The position numbers and the translations under genes were made by a program. A stretch of DNA of 15,081 nt from JAJPXC01 sp964562375 (GTDB lineage Bacteria > Bacteroidota > Bacteroidia > Bacteroidales > Muribaculaceae): the NCBI GenBank assembly GCA_964562375.1, contig CAZLSW010000074.1, positions 1 to 15,081 of the forward strand, read 5' to 3'. How positions within the stretch are numbered: position 1 is the first letter of the stretch; each line of letters opens with the position of its first letter. The notes beneath the pieces were generated by a model that was not told the origin of the DNA, did not search any database, and worked only from the letters and a program-made list of their open reading frames with translations. Positions 1-7,358 of the stretch are shown here, piece after piece.

Positions 1-80
1 CGCTTCCACAACAGCTTTGAGCCTTATTTTATCCTGCAAAATGACCTATAAGTCTGTTATATGAGTGATAAAACCGATGG

Positions 81-224
81 ATGACACTCGCCGAGCTGTG
101 CGACTACCTGCCCCAGTATCCATCTCAACAAACCGTTTACGGTTGGACCGCTTATCACCTCAATCCGTTGTTCAGATTTTTCTGCACTGTAATGGGCGAG
201 AGCGAGGCACAACCTTGCTCGTAG
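81..224 (+). pseudogene. short helix-turn-helix (excisionase-like) remnant
   Basis: A 47-codon reading frame whose first ~22 residues (MTLAELCDYLP followed by SQQTVYGW) resemble the start of small helix-turn-helix proteins of the excisionase/MerR-like type, which are common in Bacteroidales mobile elements. An in-frame TAA at 69-71 puts the start at 81. After GW the sequence no longer resembles the family: the expected basic wing (a KRGKK-like segment) is missing and the frame ends at TAG 222-224. Family members are usually longer, so I read this as the front end of a broken gene joined to unrelated DNA rather than a working protein. It converges on the minus-strand gene that ends at 289. The assignment rests on motif memory only and is tentative. 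Confidence 0.35.
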
Positions 225-226
225 AG

Positions 227-265
227 AAAGGCCCTGTCCAATCAGGGATGTTGAACAGGGCCTTT
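227..265 (-). terminator. hairpin terminator of the secreted-protein genes
   Basis: A perfect 11-bp inverted repeat (AAAGGCCCTGT at 227-237 and ACAGGGCCTTT at 255-265), with three further pairs inside after one mismatch. It lies 23 bp past the stop codon at 289-291 on the minus strand. The stem base is AAA/TTT, so it could stop transcription from both sides, although the U-tract is short. Confidence 0.65.
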
Positions 266-288
266 GGCTATCGTGGTAAAATGTAATC

Positions 289-2244
289 CTATTTGACGAG
301 GACCTTTGACGCTGAGCCACCCTCGCGGCGGATGTAAAGCTGTCCGGGGATGGGGTCATCTACTCGGATGCCTTGCAGGTTGTAGTAGATCGGGGAAATA
401 GATTTTTGGTCGGAATTAACGCCCACCACCCCTGCGAGTGGCAAGGTCACAATCTGCTTGGCTACAACTTGACCGTAACAATTGGTGGCCGCGCAGGCAA
501 GATACCAGTAGGGCAACGAGGAGTTCATGCTGTCAATGGCGAAACTGACTGTACCATCGGCGGCGGTGTAGATGGTTTGGCCGTCATCAAACCATGTGTC
601 AACGTTGAGCGTGTCAAACAAGCTGAGATCCTCAGGATTGATTTCGGTAGCGGAGCCGTAGGCTCGCACAGCCACCGCTTGCAGGTCAAGGCTGCGGTCG
701 AAGGTAAGCGTTGCCTCCGACCCGTCGACACTTGCGTCGCTCACCTCGAGATATGTGCCTTTGCTGTTGGGAAGTTGCAGAATAAACTGCGGCTCATTCC
801 AAACAGGATCATCAATGTCATATCTGATTGTCCCCTCCTTAAGCTGGGGGGAGAAGTCTACATACCAGCCGGCTAAAGTTTCCAATTCCTCGTTGATACA
901 AGTGAAATTGTAAAGCATATTATACCAGGCAATATTGAGGTAACGGTTGGCGACATAAGATTTGTCAAGGTGTATCTCGATATACCCTTTGTCAGTGTGA
1001 TAAAAAGTCACGAAATCTTCATTGGTACCCTGAATGACCTCGTCATACTTGAAATAACGAGTCACACTATTAATCTCCTCAAACGGAGTGCCTTCGCCAA
1101 AGGGATCAACGATGCGGATAATGTCCGGGTTGTCTTTACGCTGTTGCACGGCCACAGGGTAGCTCATGTGAGCAATGTCGGGTGTATAGGCCCATTCCGG
1201 CGATAAGTGGTCGGCGTAGGAAAAGAAGGTTGTTGGCCAGAACATTCCTTGTCCAAGGTCAACCCACTCTACACTGGGGTCGTCAGCAGTGTTGACTACG
1301 CTGTGGGATGCCCTTACCGAGAACCACCGGGTCATAGCCATGGTGTTAAGACAATTGCCCTCAGGATCATATGCTGCCCACGATAAGGTGTAATTGCCTG
1401 AGCCATCGGACAAGGGAATATAGTTGTCGCCAGGGATGAGGCTCACGCAACGCGCGTCGTTGTCCGACAGCATTGTCAATCCATCTTGATAGGTACCATC
1501 CTCGTTAAACACGTAGCCCGACAAGCGTGACAGCACATACTTAGCGGTTGGTGCCATTTCTGTTGGGGTGAATGTCACGTGGACACCATCGCTGACCACA
1601 TAGCAGCCCTTGATGGTTTCGCCGGTCACTTCCACCTTGGCTGAGTAGTCGGGACACTTGTCGCTCTTATAGTAAGTGCGGGCTTCCAGGCCTCTTGTGG
1701 AGTCGACAAGGAAGAAGATGTTGAATGTCATCGGCTCGTCAACGGTGAAATATGTGTCTTGTGGCAGTCGGTTGGCGATATGCCACACGCCATCGTCAAA
1801 GCCCGACGGGTAGACCGTGGTGCTCCAGCCAAGGGGCTGCTCGTCAATATACATGCCTTCGGCTCCCTCGGTGATGATGAAGTCGCTACCGGTGCCGTAG
1901 ACACCCCATGCCGAATAGGGGCCATTGAGATCGGGGGCAAACACGTCACAGAATTTGTACTGGTGCACCGTGCCGTCACTGATCAACTCTCGGCGCATCA
2001 CGGTGATACTCTGCGGGCTCGAATAGCACGTGACAATCGAACTTTCGCAACTCAACAAGCCGGTGTCGAACTCGGTCCACTCGCCCCAAGCCGTTTCATC
2101 ATCGGTGGGATACTCGGTCATGCGTAGGCTGGCTGACGCATAGCGGGGATTGCTGTCTATCGGCTGAATCTCCAGTGGTTGCTCAGCGGCTGAAGCCAAT
2201 AACGCCATGGCTCCAAAACAAGCCGGGATTAATTTGTTAGCCAT
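289..2244 (-). CDS. secreted modular protein with Bacteroidales C-terminal tail, function unknown
   Basis: 651 aa. I chose the ATG at 2242-2244 because it gives a clean signal peptide (MANKLIPACF, then a hydrophobic stretch ending LLASAA); the upstream in-frame ATG at 2304 would bury it. Two segments look like copies of one module: residues 53-102 (W-x-EFDTG, then VMRREL...YKFCDVF) and 325-383 (VEWVDLGQG, then VAVQQRKDNPDIIRIVDPFG). These resemble beta-sandwich units of Bacteroides surface or secreted proteins. A further Ig-like region lies around 490-605. The last ~32 residues (from Y620, YYNLQGIRV...GQLYIRR...KVLVK) match the tail of the neighbouring upstream gene. Such tails resemble a shortened type IX secretion sorting domain, which is inference. 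No catalytic motif was recognised. It lies 105 bp downstream of the larger gene and may be co-transcribed. Surface or outer-membrane location is likely. Confidence 0.8.
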   Translation of the reverse strand: MANKLIPACFGAMALLASAAEQPLEIQPIDSNPRYASASLRMTEYPTDDETAWGEWTEFDTGLLSCESSIVTCYSSPQSITVMRRELISDGTVHQYKFCDVFAPDLNGPYSAWGVYGTGSDFIITEGAEGMYIDEQPLGWSTTVYPSGFDDGVWHIANRLPQDTYFTVDEPMTFNIFFLVDSTRGLEARTYYKSDKCPDYSAKVEVTGETIKGCYVVSDGVHVTFTPTEMAPTAKYVLSRLSGYVFNEDGTYQDGLTMLSDNDARCVSLIPGDNYIPLSDGSGNYTLSWAAYDPEGNCLNTMAMTRWFSVRASHSVVNTADDPSVEWVDLGQGMFWPTTFFSYADHLSPEWAYTPDIAHMSYPVAVQQRKDNPDIIRIVDPFGEGTPFEEINSVTRYFKYDEVIQGTNEDFVTFYHTDKGYIEIHLDKSYVANRYLNIAWYNMLYNFTCINEELETLAGWYVDFSPQLKEGTIRYDIDDPVWNEPQFILQLPNSKGTYLEVSDASVDGSEATLTFDRSLDLQAVAVRAYGSATEINPEDLSLFDTLNVDTWFDDGQTIYTAADGTVSFAIDSMNSSLPYWYLACAATNCYGQVVAKQIVTLPLAGVVGVNSDQKSISPIYYNLQGIRVDDPIPGQLYIRREGGSASKVLVK

Positions 2245-2322
2245 AATATAAAAGATGGTTAGGGTTAATGAGAAATGGGAGCGGGCAGTTTGGCCACCAG
2301 ACACAATATTATCATTAATCCG

Positions 2323-2339
2323 GCGGACGCATTGTCCGC
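2323..2339 (-). other. intergenic stem-loop between the two secreted-protein genes
   Basis: A perfect 6-bp stem (GCGGAC 2323-2328, GTCCGC 2334-2339) with a 5-nt loop, just after the stop codon at 2350 on the minus strand. No T-run follows, so it is at best a weak terminator, an attenuator or an RNA-stabilising stem. The rest of the 105-bp gap (2245-2349) shows no perfect -7 promoter box; the nearest is TAATATTG on the minus strand. Confidence 0.35.
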
Positions 2340-2349
2340 TCCTATCAAG

Positions 2350-5300
2350 TTATTTCACGAAAATCTTGCTCGCGGTGTTGCCTTGGCGGCGGATGTAAAT
2401 CTGGCCGCTGGTGGGGTTGGCCACGCGAATTCCTTGCAGGTTGTAGTATTCAACCGGGGCGTTGGCACCGGAGTCCAGGGCCACGTTCTCCACGCCAGAG
2501 ATGGAGGTGGAGGTGACGCGCAGCGTCAACATCGCGGGGTCGTACTCTACCCATGCCACATACTCCTCAGCGTTGTTGAGTGCCCAGTACCAGGTGTCGG
2601 TGTAATCGGTCAATGGCAGTTCAATCGTCTGGTTGAGCTCGGTTAGCTTGATATCCCTCGCGCTGTAGGAGCGTCCGCAGGGGCCAAGGGGGTAGTTGGA
2701 GGTGGAGTAGCCGTTGAACACGGTCAAGTACCCCGAGGTTGGGATCACGACCTCACCGGTGTAGGTACCTTCGTCGGTGAGGGAAATCACTTGGTCGCGG
2801 AAGTTGTCAATGCGCTCCACGGCATAGTCGGGATCGCTCTGGATGCCGTGCACAAAATAGGTGTTGCTTGCCGCGGCGGCGAGAATGGTGAGCTGGCTCT
2901 CAGCCTCGTCGATAAGCACGGTGAGGTTGCCATCGAGGCCCGCGGGGAGGATCCACTTGGCGGATGCCTGGGCTTTCAGCCGGCGAGCGGTTGACGAGGA
3001 GTTGACCTTGGAGAATGAGCCAGTGAAGATGCCCGATTGGTTAAAGGCCACCTGGGTGTCACCATTGGCAGGGACGAGGACAGTGTTGTCCAATCCGCCG
3101 AAGTTCATTTCGATAGGATTATCGGTGGCAGTGACAGCGACCGTGCCGGTTGCTATGCCCGATTCAAGGTTGGAAGGATAGAGCACCACGCCGTCGTTGC
3201 CCTCGTTGGAGAAGATGGTATAGGGGGAGTCGAGGTCGCCATCGAGCAGGGTAAATGTGGTGGTGAGATTGTCGAGGTCGACACGCACTTTCACGGTGTT
3301 TTCGGTGACCGTGGGGAAGCGGTAGGTGTTCTGATCACCGATCTCCAAGGTAACAGGCTCGTCGCCCAAAGTCACATAGCACATCGTGAAGTCGTAGTTG
3401 ACGCCAGTGCCATCAAAGATGATGGGTGAGCCGATAAGGAAGTTGTAATCAGGCTTTATGAACATTGCCACATTAGGCATCCACTGGTTGTTTTTAACCA
3501 GGGTGGTGGTGAACTCATACACCTGCAAGCCGTCGCTTACGGGAGAAATCGCGTTGAAGGTGTCCTGCTCTCCATCGTTAACAAGTTGATAGATCTTGTC
3601 GACGTGGCTCATGTCGAGCATCTTGCTGCCGCCAAGCATGAGCACCTTGCCGCCAGCCCAAGATGGGCACGATAGCTGTTTGTAATAGAAACCGTAGTTC
3701 CAATCCAGATTATGACTGTCGGCCACGCCATCTTCGTCGAAGGTTACCTCACCCTGTCGTGTGTATTCGCCATCGTTGAGTTGACACAATTGGAAGTCAA
3801 ACTTGCCCTGGGGAATGTCAAAAATCCCGTATCCCCCATAAGGCATCGTCAGGCCTTCAAACTGCTGGCGGTTTTCGAGCGTGGGGTATACACCATCGGT
3901 GATGCCACCGGCCAGGAAGTAGACGCTTTGGTCGTCGAAGTATACCTTACGCTGATTAAGGTCGACTGTCACCGTCACATAAGAGCGGTTGACCCCCGAC
4001 TTATATCGCGGCAGGAAGAAAGCGTTGGCCGGGGTTGCTGACACCTGCTCGCCGTCGCCTGAAATGGTGGCTTCGGCCACGCCGTATTTGTCAAAATCGA
4101 GAGTGGTAAGGGCTTGGGGGGCGTCGAAAGTGTATGAGCCGAGGTATTCGGGCTGGTCGGGGGTCACGCCAAGCAGCCGTGAAGCGATGCGCACCTCCAG
4201 ATCGTTTTCCGAGGAGCGCCATACATTGCCACTAAACACGCCATCCGACTGATACGACAGCGAGTAAGTCCCGTCATCAGTGATGGCGTAGATTTTGGCC
4301 TGCTTACTACTTTCTCCGATAGTTACGTCCATAGGTGAGTCGGAAACCCGGAAGATGCCGTCGTTGATCGACACCCACATATACATTATTCCGCCGGGCC
4401 AGTAAGGGAACGAGAACGCACCCTTGCCTCTTACAAGGTCAAGCTGATAGTCGCCGCTGGAATAGTCGTACTCCAAAGGCATGTCGTCAACTTGGCAACC
4501 GTAGGAATCGGTTTCCCAATCGGTCAATGACGAGTAGAACCGGAACATAGCCGCGCCTGCCTCTACATTGAATGCGCCGTAATAACCGCCGTCGGTGGTC
4601 TCCTCGAGGCGCCATGAGTCGTAATGTGTTTGGTTTGCGGCGTAAGGGCCATACCAGCCTTCGGGTTGCCCCACCAAGTAGATGCAATTGGACGACGCTC
4701 TTTGCGGTTGCTCGAAATGCACGGCGTTGTAGTTGTCGCCATTGTCCGCTACGGTGATAGTGACAGTTGCGACATCGCCGTTCACCCAGTAGGTGAGCGC
4801 ATCGGCCGAGGAAGTGGTGGTGTAGCGGCTGAAGGCCTCGAGGTTTTGGTAGTTAATGTCAACGTCGCTGCCGGGGCATATGAAGCGGTCGTTGTCGGCG
4901 TCGTAGAACGCCAATTTCTGGCCCTCAGAGAGCCATGCCGAGCAGCTCCAAGTGCCATCGCCGTTGGGGGTGAGAGCCGTCAGGTAGGTGTAGATGTAGT
5001 TGATGTTGTCCTTGGAGGGAACGAGGAAACTGTCGGAGGTCACCAAGTAGAGCTGCCCAGCGGGGGCCACTTGGCTTGTTGCATCAAATACAATTTCGGT
5101 AGATGATGGACCTTCTTTCGAGGCCGGCCACATGGCCAAATTCCAGTTCACGCCGTCTACCATCAATGTCATGTCTTCGCCGCAGTCGGGAAGTGTGATA
5201 TTGTTCCCCGAGGTCGACAATTCGTAGTAAGTAATGTCGCCATCGGTGCGCGTTTTGCCGGTAACGCCAAAATTGGCATAATCCCACCCAAAGCCGGTGC

Positions 5301-6192
5301 CGATCTTAAACTGTGAGCCAGCAAGTGATGCCGACAGAGTGCCGGTATAGGCGGTGCCCTCACGAGTCAACACATATTCTTCATCAAACCACCATCCCGC
5401 AAACTCTCCTGGCAGGTAGAGCTTGTCGTAGGTGCCAGTGTGCTTCGGCACGTTGCCGTCGACGTTAAGGGTCCCGTAATCAAATGTCAACACGCCGCCC
5501 GTCCAGTCGGGAATCGTCCAGTTGGCACCGTTGGCCACTTTCATCAGTTCGTATTTTGCCGCGTTGACAGTGTTTGCGCCCTCCGCAGCCCCATATTTCA
5601 CGCCGTTGTAGTAGTCGTAGAGGTAAAACTCGCACTCTCCCGCAGGCACGAAGATGGTTGACTTATATTGGGTGGGTAAATCAACCGCCTCCGTCAATGA
5701 GGGTGTTTCGGAGGCGTTTACCACCACCGAGTGGTGGTAGGAGTTGTTGAGCGCGAAAGCCACGTCGCCGGTGTTCATGTCAAGGCGCACGCGAAACGTG
5801 GTGGCCTGAGTGGGCAGCACCCAACATGTGGGGTTGGAGGTGTAGGCGTGGTAAGTGGCACCAGAGCCCTTGTAGATTGTGCCGTTGCCCTCAAGGGTCT
5901 CCTGTTGGGGCGGGCATATTTGGTGCTCGTTCCAAGAGTAGTCCTCGCTGGAGAAATCGGTGAAAAACCTGATGCCTTGGCTCGAGCTCCACGACGAGCC
6001 TGATACCACGCCCTCGTAGATATTGCTGCCGTCGGCAGTCTCATAGATTTTGTAATCGTCAAAGGCTGAGGCGTTGGCCTCGGTAGGCGCGACCCAGTTT
6101 TGGAAGTCGCACTGCACGTAAACGTAACGTTGCGCTCCGGCTGCTCCAAACAAGCACATTGCAGCCAAAGCCGTGAGTAACTGTTTTTTCAT
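2350..6192 (-). CDS. large secreted multi-module beta-sandwich protein, function unknown
   Basis: 1280 aa. The ATG at 6190-6192 gives a standard signal peptide (MKKQLLTALAAMCLFGAAGA, cut near residue 20); the in-frame ATG at 6255 would precede it with a non-signal stretch. The mature protein reads as about ten degenerate modules of ~95-130 residues. Many open with an I/LYLV-type strand, for example DKLYLPGEFAGWW at 256, QLYLVTSD at 380, CIYLVGQPEGWYG at 503, SVYFLAGG at 756 and NTYFVHG at 1110. They close with a W/F-x-x-P-x-W-x-G-G or P-then-strand block, for example WTIPDWTGG at 225, FSFPYWPGG at 593, SCPSWAGG at 841 and WILPAGLDG at 1080. This architecture recalls SusE/SusF-like starch-binding modules, so glycan binding is possible but not shown. 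The tail 1248-1280 (EYYNLQGIRV...IYIRRQG...KIFVK) matches the downstream gene. No enzyme motif was seen. Confidence 0.8.
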   Translation of the reverse strand: MKKQLLTALAAMCLFGAAGAQRYVYVQCDFQNWVAPTEANASAFDDYKIYETADGSNIYEGVVSGSSWSSSQGIRFFTDFSSEDYSWNEHQICPPQQETLEGNGTIYKGSGATYHAYTSNPTCWVLPTQATTFRVRLDMNTGDVAFALNNSYHHSVVVNASETPSLTEAVDLPTQYKSTIFVPAGECEFYLYDYYNGVKYGAAEGANTVNAAKYELMKVANGANWTIPDWTGGVLTFDYGTLNVDGNVPKHTGTYDKLYLPGEFAGWWFDEEYVLTREGTAYTGTLSASLAGSQFKIGTGFGWDYANFGVTGKTRTDGDITYYELSTSGNNITLPDCGEDMTLMVDGVNWNLAMWPASKEGPSSTEIVFDATSQVAPAGQLYLVTSDSFLVPSKDNINYIYTYLTALTPNGDGTWSCSAWLSEGQKLAFYDADNDRFICPGSDVDINYQNLEAFSRYTTTSSADALTYWVNGDVATVTITVADNGDNYNAVHFEQPQRASSNCIYLVGQPEGWYGPYAANQTHYDSWRLEETTDGGYYGAFNVEAGAAMFRFYSSLTDWETDSYGCQVDDMPLEYDYSSGDYQLDLVRGKGAFSFPYWPGGIMYMWVSINDGIFRVSDSPMDVTIGESSKQAKIYAITDDGTYSLSYQSDGVFSGNVWRSSENDLEVRIASRLLGVTPDQPEYLGSYTFDAPQALTTLDFDKYGVAEATISGDGEQVSATPANAFFLPRYKSGVNRSYVTVTVDLNQRKVYFDDQSVYFLAGGITDGVYPTLENRQQFEGLTMPYGGYGIFDIPQGKFDFQLCQLNDGEYTRQGEVTFDEDGVADSHNLDWNYGFYYKQLSCPSWAGGKVLMLGGSKMLDMSHVDKIYQLVNDGEQDTFNAISPVSDGLQVYEFTTTLVKNNQWMPNVAMFIKPDYNFLIGSPIIFDGTGVNYDFTMCYVTLGDEPVTLEIGDQNTYRFPTVTENTVKVRVDLDNLTTTFTLLDGDLDSPYTIFSNEGNDGVVLYPSNLESGIATGTVAVTATDNPIEMNFGGLDNTVLVPANGDTQVAFNQSGIFTGSFSKVNSSSTARRLKAQASAKWILPAGLDGNLTVLIDEAESQLTILAAAASNTYFVHGIQSDPDYAVERIDNFRDQVISLTDEGTYTGEVVIPTSGYLTVFNGYSTSNYPLGPCGRSYSARDIKLTELNQTIELPLTDYTDTWYWALNNAEEYVAWVEYDPAMLTLRVTSTSISGVENVALDSGANAPVEYYNLQGIRVANPTSGQIYIRRQGNTASKIFVK

Positions 6193-6234
6193 TGATGGGG
6201 AATGTAAGGTTGTGGTAATGGAAAAATTTATTTG

Positions 6235-6242
6235 CAAAATTA
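6235..6242 (-). promoter_or_regulatory. candidate -7 promoter box for the secreted-protein genes
   Basis: The minus strand reads TAATTTTG, an exact match to the Bacteroidales TAnnTTTG box. It would place the transcript start near 6228, about 36 nt before the ATG at 6192. No clear -33 TTTG is found at the usual 19-21 nt spacing, so confidence is moderate. Confidence 0.45.
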
Positions 6243-6366
6243 AGCAAATCTTCACGTTTACCCCCCCGTTTGTTAAATATGCTTAAAACAACCCTTTCAT
6301 ACCCGATTGCCTATGTTCCTTTCCCTAATTTGGCGTACACCTTCAAAGCCCAAACGTCATCCTTAA

Positions 6367-6824
6367 CACACAATTTTCCAGGTATCCCGGAAAAAATGTA
6401 AATTCCCAGAAAAGCAAACCCTTGCCGACCTTCGCGACCAAACAGCCGAGACTCGGGCTGAGAAAATTCAGTCGACGATCATGAAAGCCGGTTTCGAGTC
6501 GGTGGTGACATCCTTCGGATATCTTGTGCAAAGAATAGTCGCCGAGGAGGACAAAGCGTTGTTTGACGGCACCCTTCTGAGCGACCTTGCCAAGAACGGG
6601 CCCAAGATCGTCACCTGTGCGGGCTTGCTTTTTGCGGGTTACTCAACGAGGCCACACAGTTCGCCCAATCCAATGGTGGTGGCGGTGGAAGCACCGACCA
6701 ATCCCCATGGGGACGCGACCCCAAAGACGACGACTGCGTCTGGGCATTGAAGTGCCTCCATCAAGCCCACAAGATGATCTTACTCCATATATCGGTAAGT
6801 ATTTTCAAAGCACCTCGACTATAA
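6367..6824 (+). pseudogene. frameshifted remnant, possibly of a mobilisation-type protein
   Basis: Two overlapping frames read as one protein. The first frame is open from 6367, after TAA 6364-6366, and is convincingly coding from about 6421: LADLRDQTAETRAEKIQ, then MKAGFESVVTSFGYLVQ, up to AGLLFAG. The second frame takes over near 6639 with LLNEATQFAQSNGGGGG, then SPWGRDPKDDDCVWALKCL, and ends at TAA 6822-6824. Adding one G to the GGG at 6636-6638 joins them as AGLLFAGLLNEATQ. No in-frame start codon precedes the coding part, so the front is also lost. Amphipathic helices followed by a Gly-rich linker and a WGRD-acidic-W tail resemble the C-terminal parts of Bacteroidales mobilisation/relaxase-type proteins. 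That identity comes from recall, not alignment. The decay suggests an old mobile element beside the secreted-protein genes. Confidence 0.6.
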
Positions 6825-6865
6825 CTATTTTACAACCAATATATTACAAAGCGGGTATTTTCAAA
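6799..6865. repeat. 11-bp direct repeat near the pseudogene end
   Basis: GTATTTTCAAA occurs at 6799-6809 and 6855-6865, 56 bp apart. The first copy lies inside the last codons of the pseudogene. It may be a rearrangement scar. The following stretch, 6866-7012, shows no coding frame I trust; it has only a small GTGCA/TGCAC inverted repeat and AT-rich DNA. Confidence 0.4.
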
Positions 6866-7012
6866 ACGCCCCCTTAGCGAAGTGCAAAAGTGCACGAAAT
6901 GGAAGTACATTAGCCCCTCACCGCGCGTCATCATCGAATCCGTGAGGTACCGGCTAGTTATCTCACCTGATACCAATAAAATAACGCATTTATGGATCTT
7001 CTACCAAGAAAT

Positions 7013-7189
7013 TTATGCATTCGGCTTATCGGGGGTAGGTTGGTGGCGGAGCTCGAGGGCGTGGATGGCGGTGGGGAGGTTGTCGGCGATGGGGATGCAG
7101 AAGGCTTTGGCAGTGCGGAGGGTTTTCTCGATGGTTTTCAGCTCGGCTTTTGATAGCACTGGGTTAAAGGACGGTTTTTAGGGTTACAT
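7013..7189 (-). pseudogene. small decayed minus-strand ORF of unknown family
   Basis: On the minus strand a frame runs from GTG 7157-7159 to TAA 7013-7015 (48 codons, VLSKAELKTIEKTLRTAKAF...ending PTPDKPNA). Its third codon positions are overwhelmingly C or G (gcc, gag, ctg, acc, atc, ctc, cgc), as in nearby real genes, while the opposite-strand frame is not protein-like. A better start, the ATG at 7187-7189, lies in the same frame but is followed at once by TAA and a further TAA. Removing one T after that ATG and adding one T to the CCTTT run would restore a frame beginning MNPKNRPFNPVLSKAE. I infer a small gene broken by two nearby indels. No family was recognised. A GTG-started functional micro-protein is the alternative. 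Confidence 0.45.
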
Positions 7190-7204
7190 TCGTTTTGGGG
7201 ACTG

Positions 7205-7212
7205 CGAAGATA
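7205..7212 (-). promoter_or_regulatory. near-match -7 box for the small minus-strand ORF
   Basis: The minus strand reads TATCTTCG, one mismatch from TAnnTTTG, about 16 bp upstream of the ATG at 7189. No -33 box is evident. It supports the idea that the decayed ORF was once a gene. Confidence 0.3.
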
Positions 7213-7259
7213 CAACTTTCCACGGGAAACCCTCCCTCCTTTTTTGAATTTTTAGAACA

Positions 7260-7344
7260 ATCGGCTCAAAAATGCGCCGAAAGGCACAATTATCGGCTCA
7301 AATTGAGCCGATTTTCCGCCGATTTTCAGTAATTTTGAGCCGAT
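7260..7344. promoter_or_regulatory. symmetric four-half-site operator upstream of the Fic-domain gene
   Basis: Four copies of the half-site ATCGGCTCAA: outer arms 7260-7271 (plus) and 7333-7344 (minus) form a perfect 12-bp inverted repeat; inner arms 7292-7301 and 7303-7312 form a perfect 10-bp palindrome around A7302. Both pairs share the same centre, 7302. Outer and inner half-sites are 32 bp apart, close to three helical turns, so bound proteins would sit on one DNA face. The right outer arm overlaps a -7 promoter box. The winged-helix N-terminus of the next protein makes autoregulation the simplest reading. Confidence 0.75.
7330..7337 (+). promoter_or_regulatory. -7 promoter box of the Fic-domain gene
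   Basis: TAATTTTG is an exact TAnnTTTG match, 21 bp before the ATG at 7359. It overlaps the right outer operator arm (7333-7344), so a bound repressor would block it. No clear -33 TTTG is present. Confidence 0.5.
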
Positions 7345-7358
7345 AAATAAAAATAGTT

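Noticed and set aside
57..359. Minus-strand 100-codon frame at the left edge.
   Set aside because: It crosses the terminator hairpin and overlaps the end of the secreted protein gene in another frame; it is not protein-like.
6882..7181. Plus-strand 99-codon frame.
   Set aside because: Its codon use is not like real genes, and the better coding signal in 7013-7159 is on the opposite strand.
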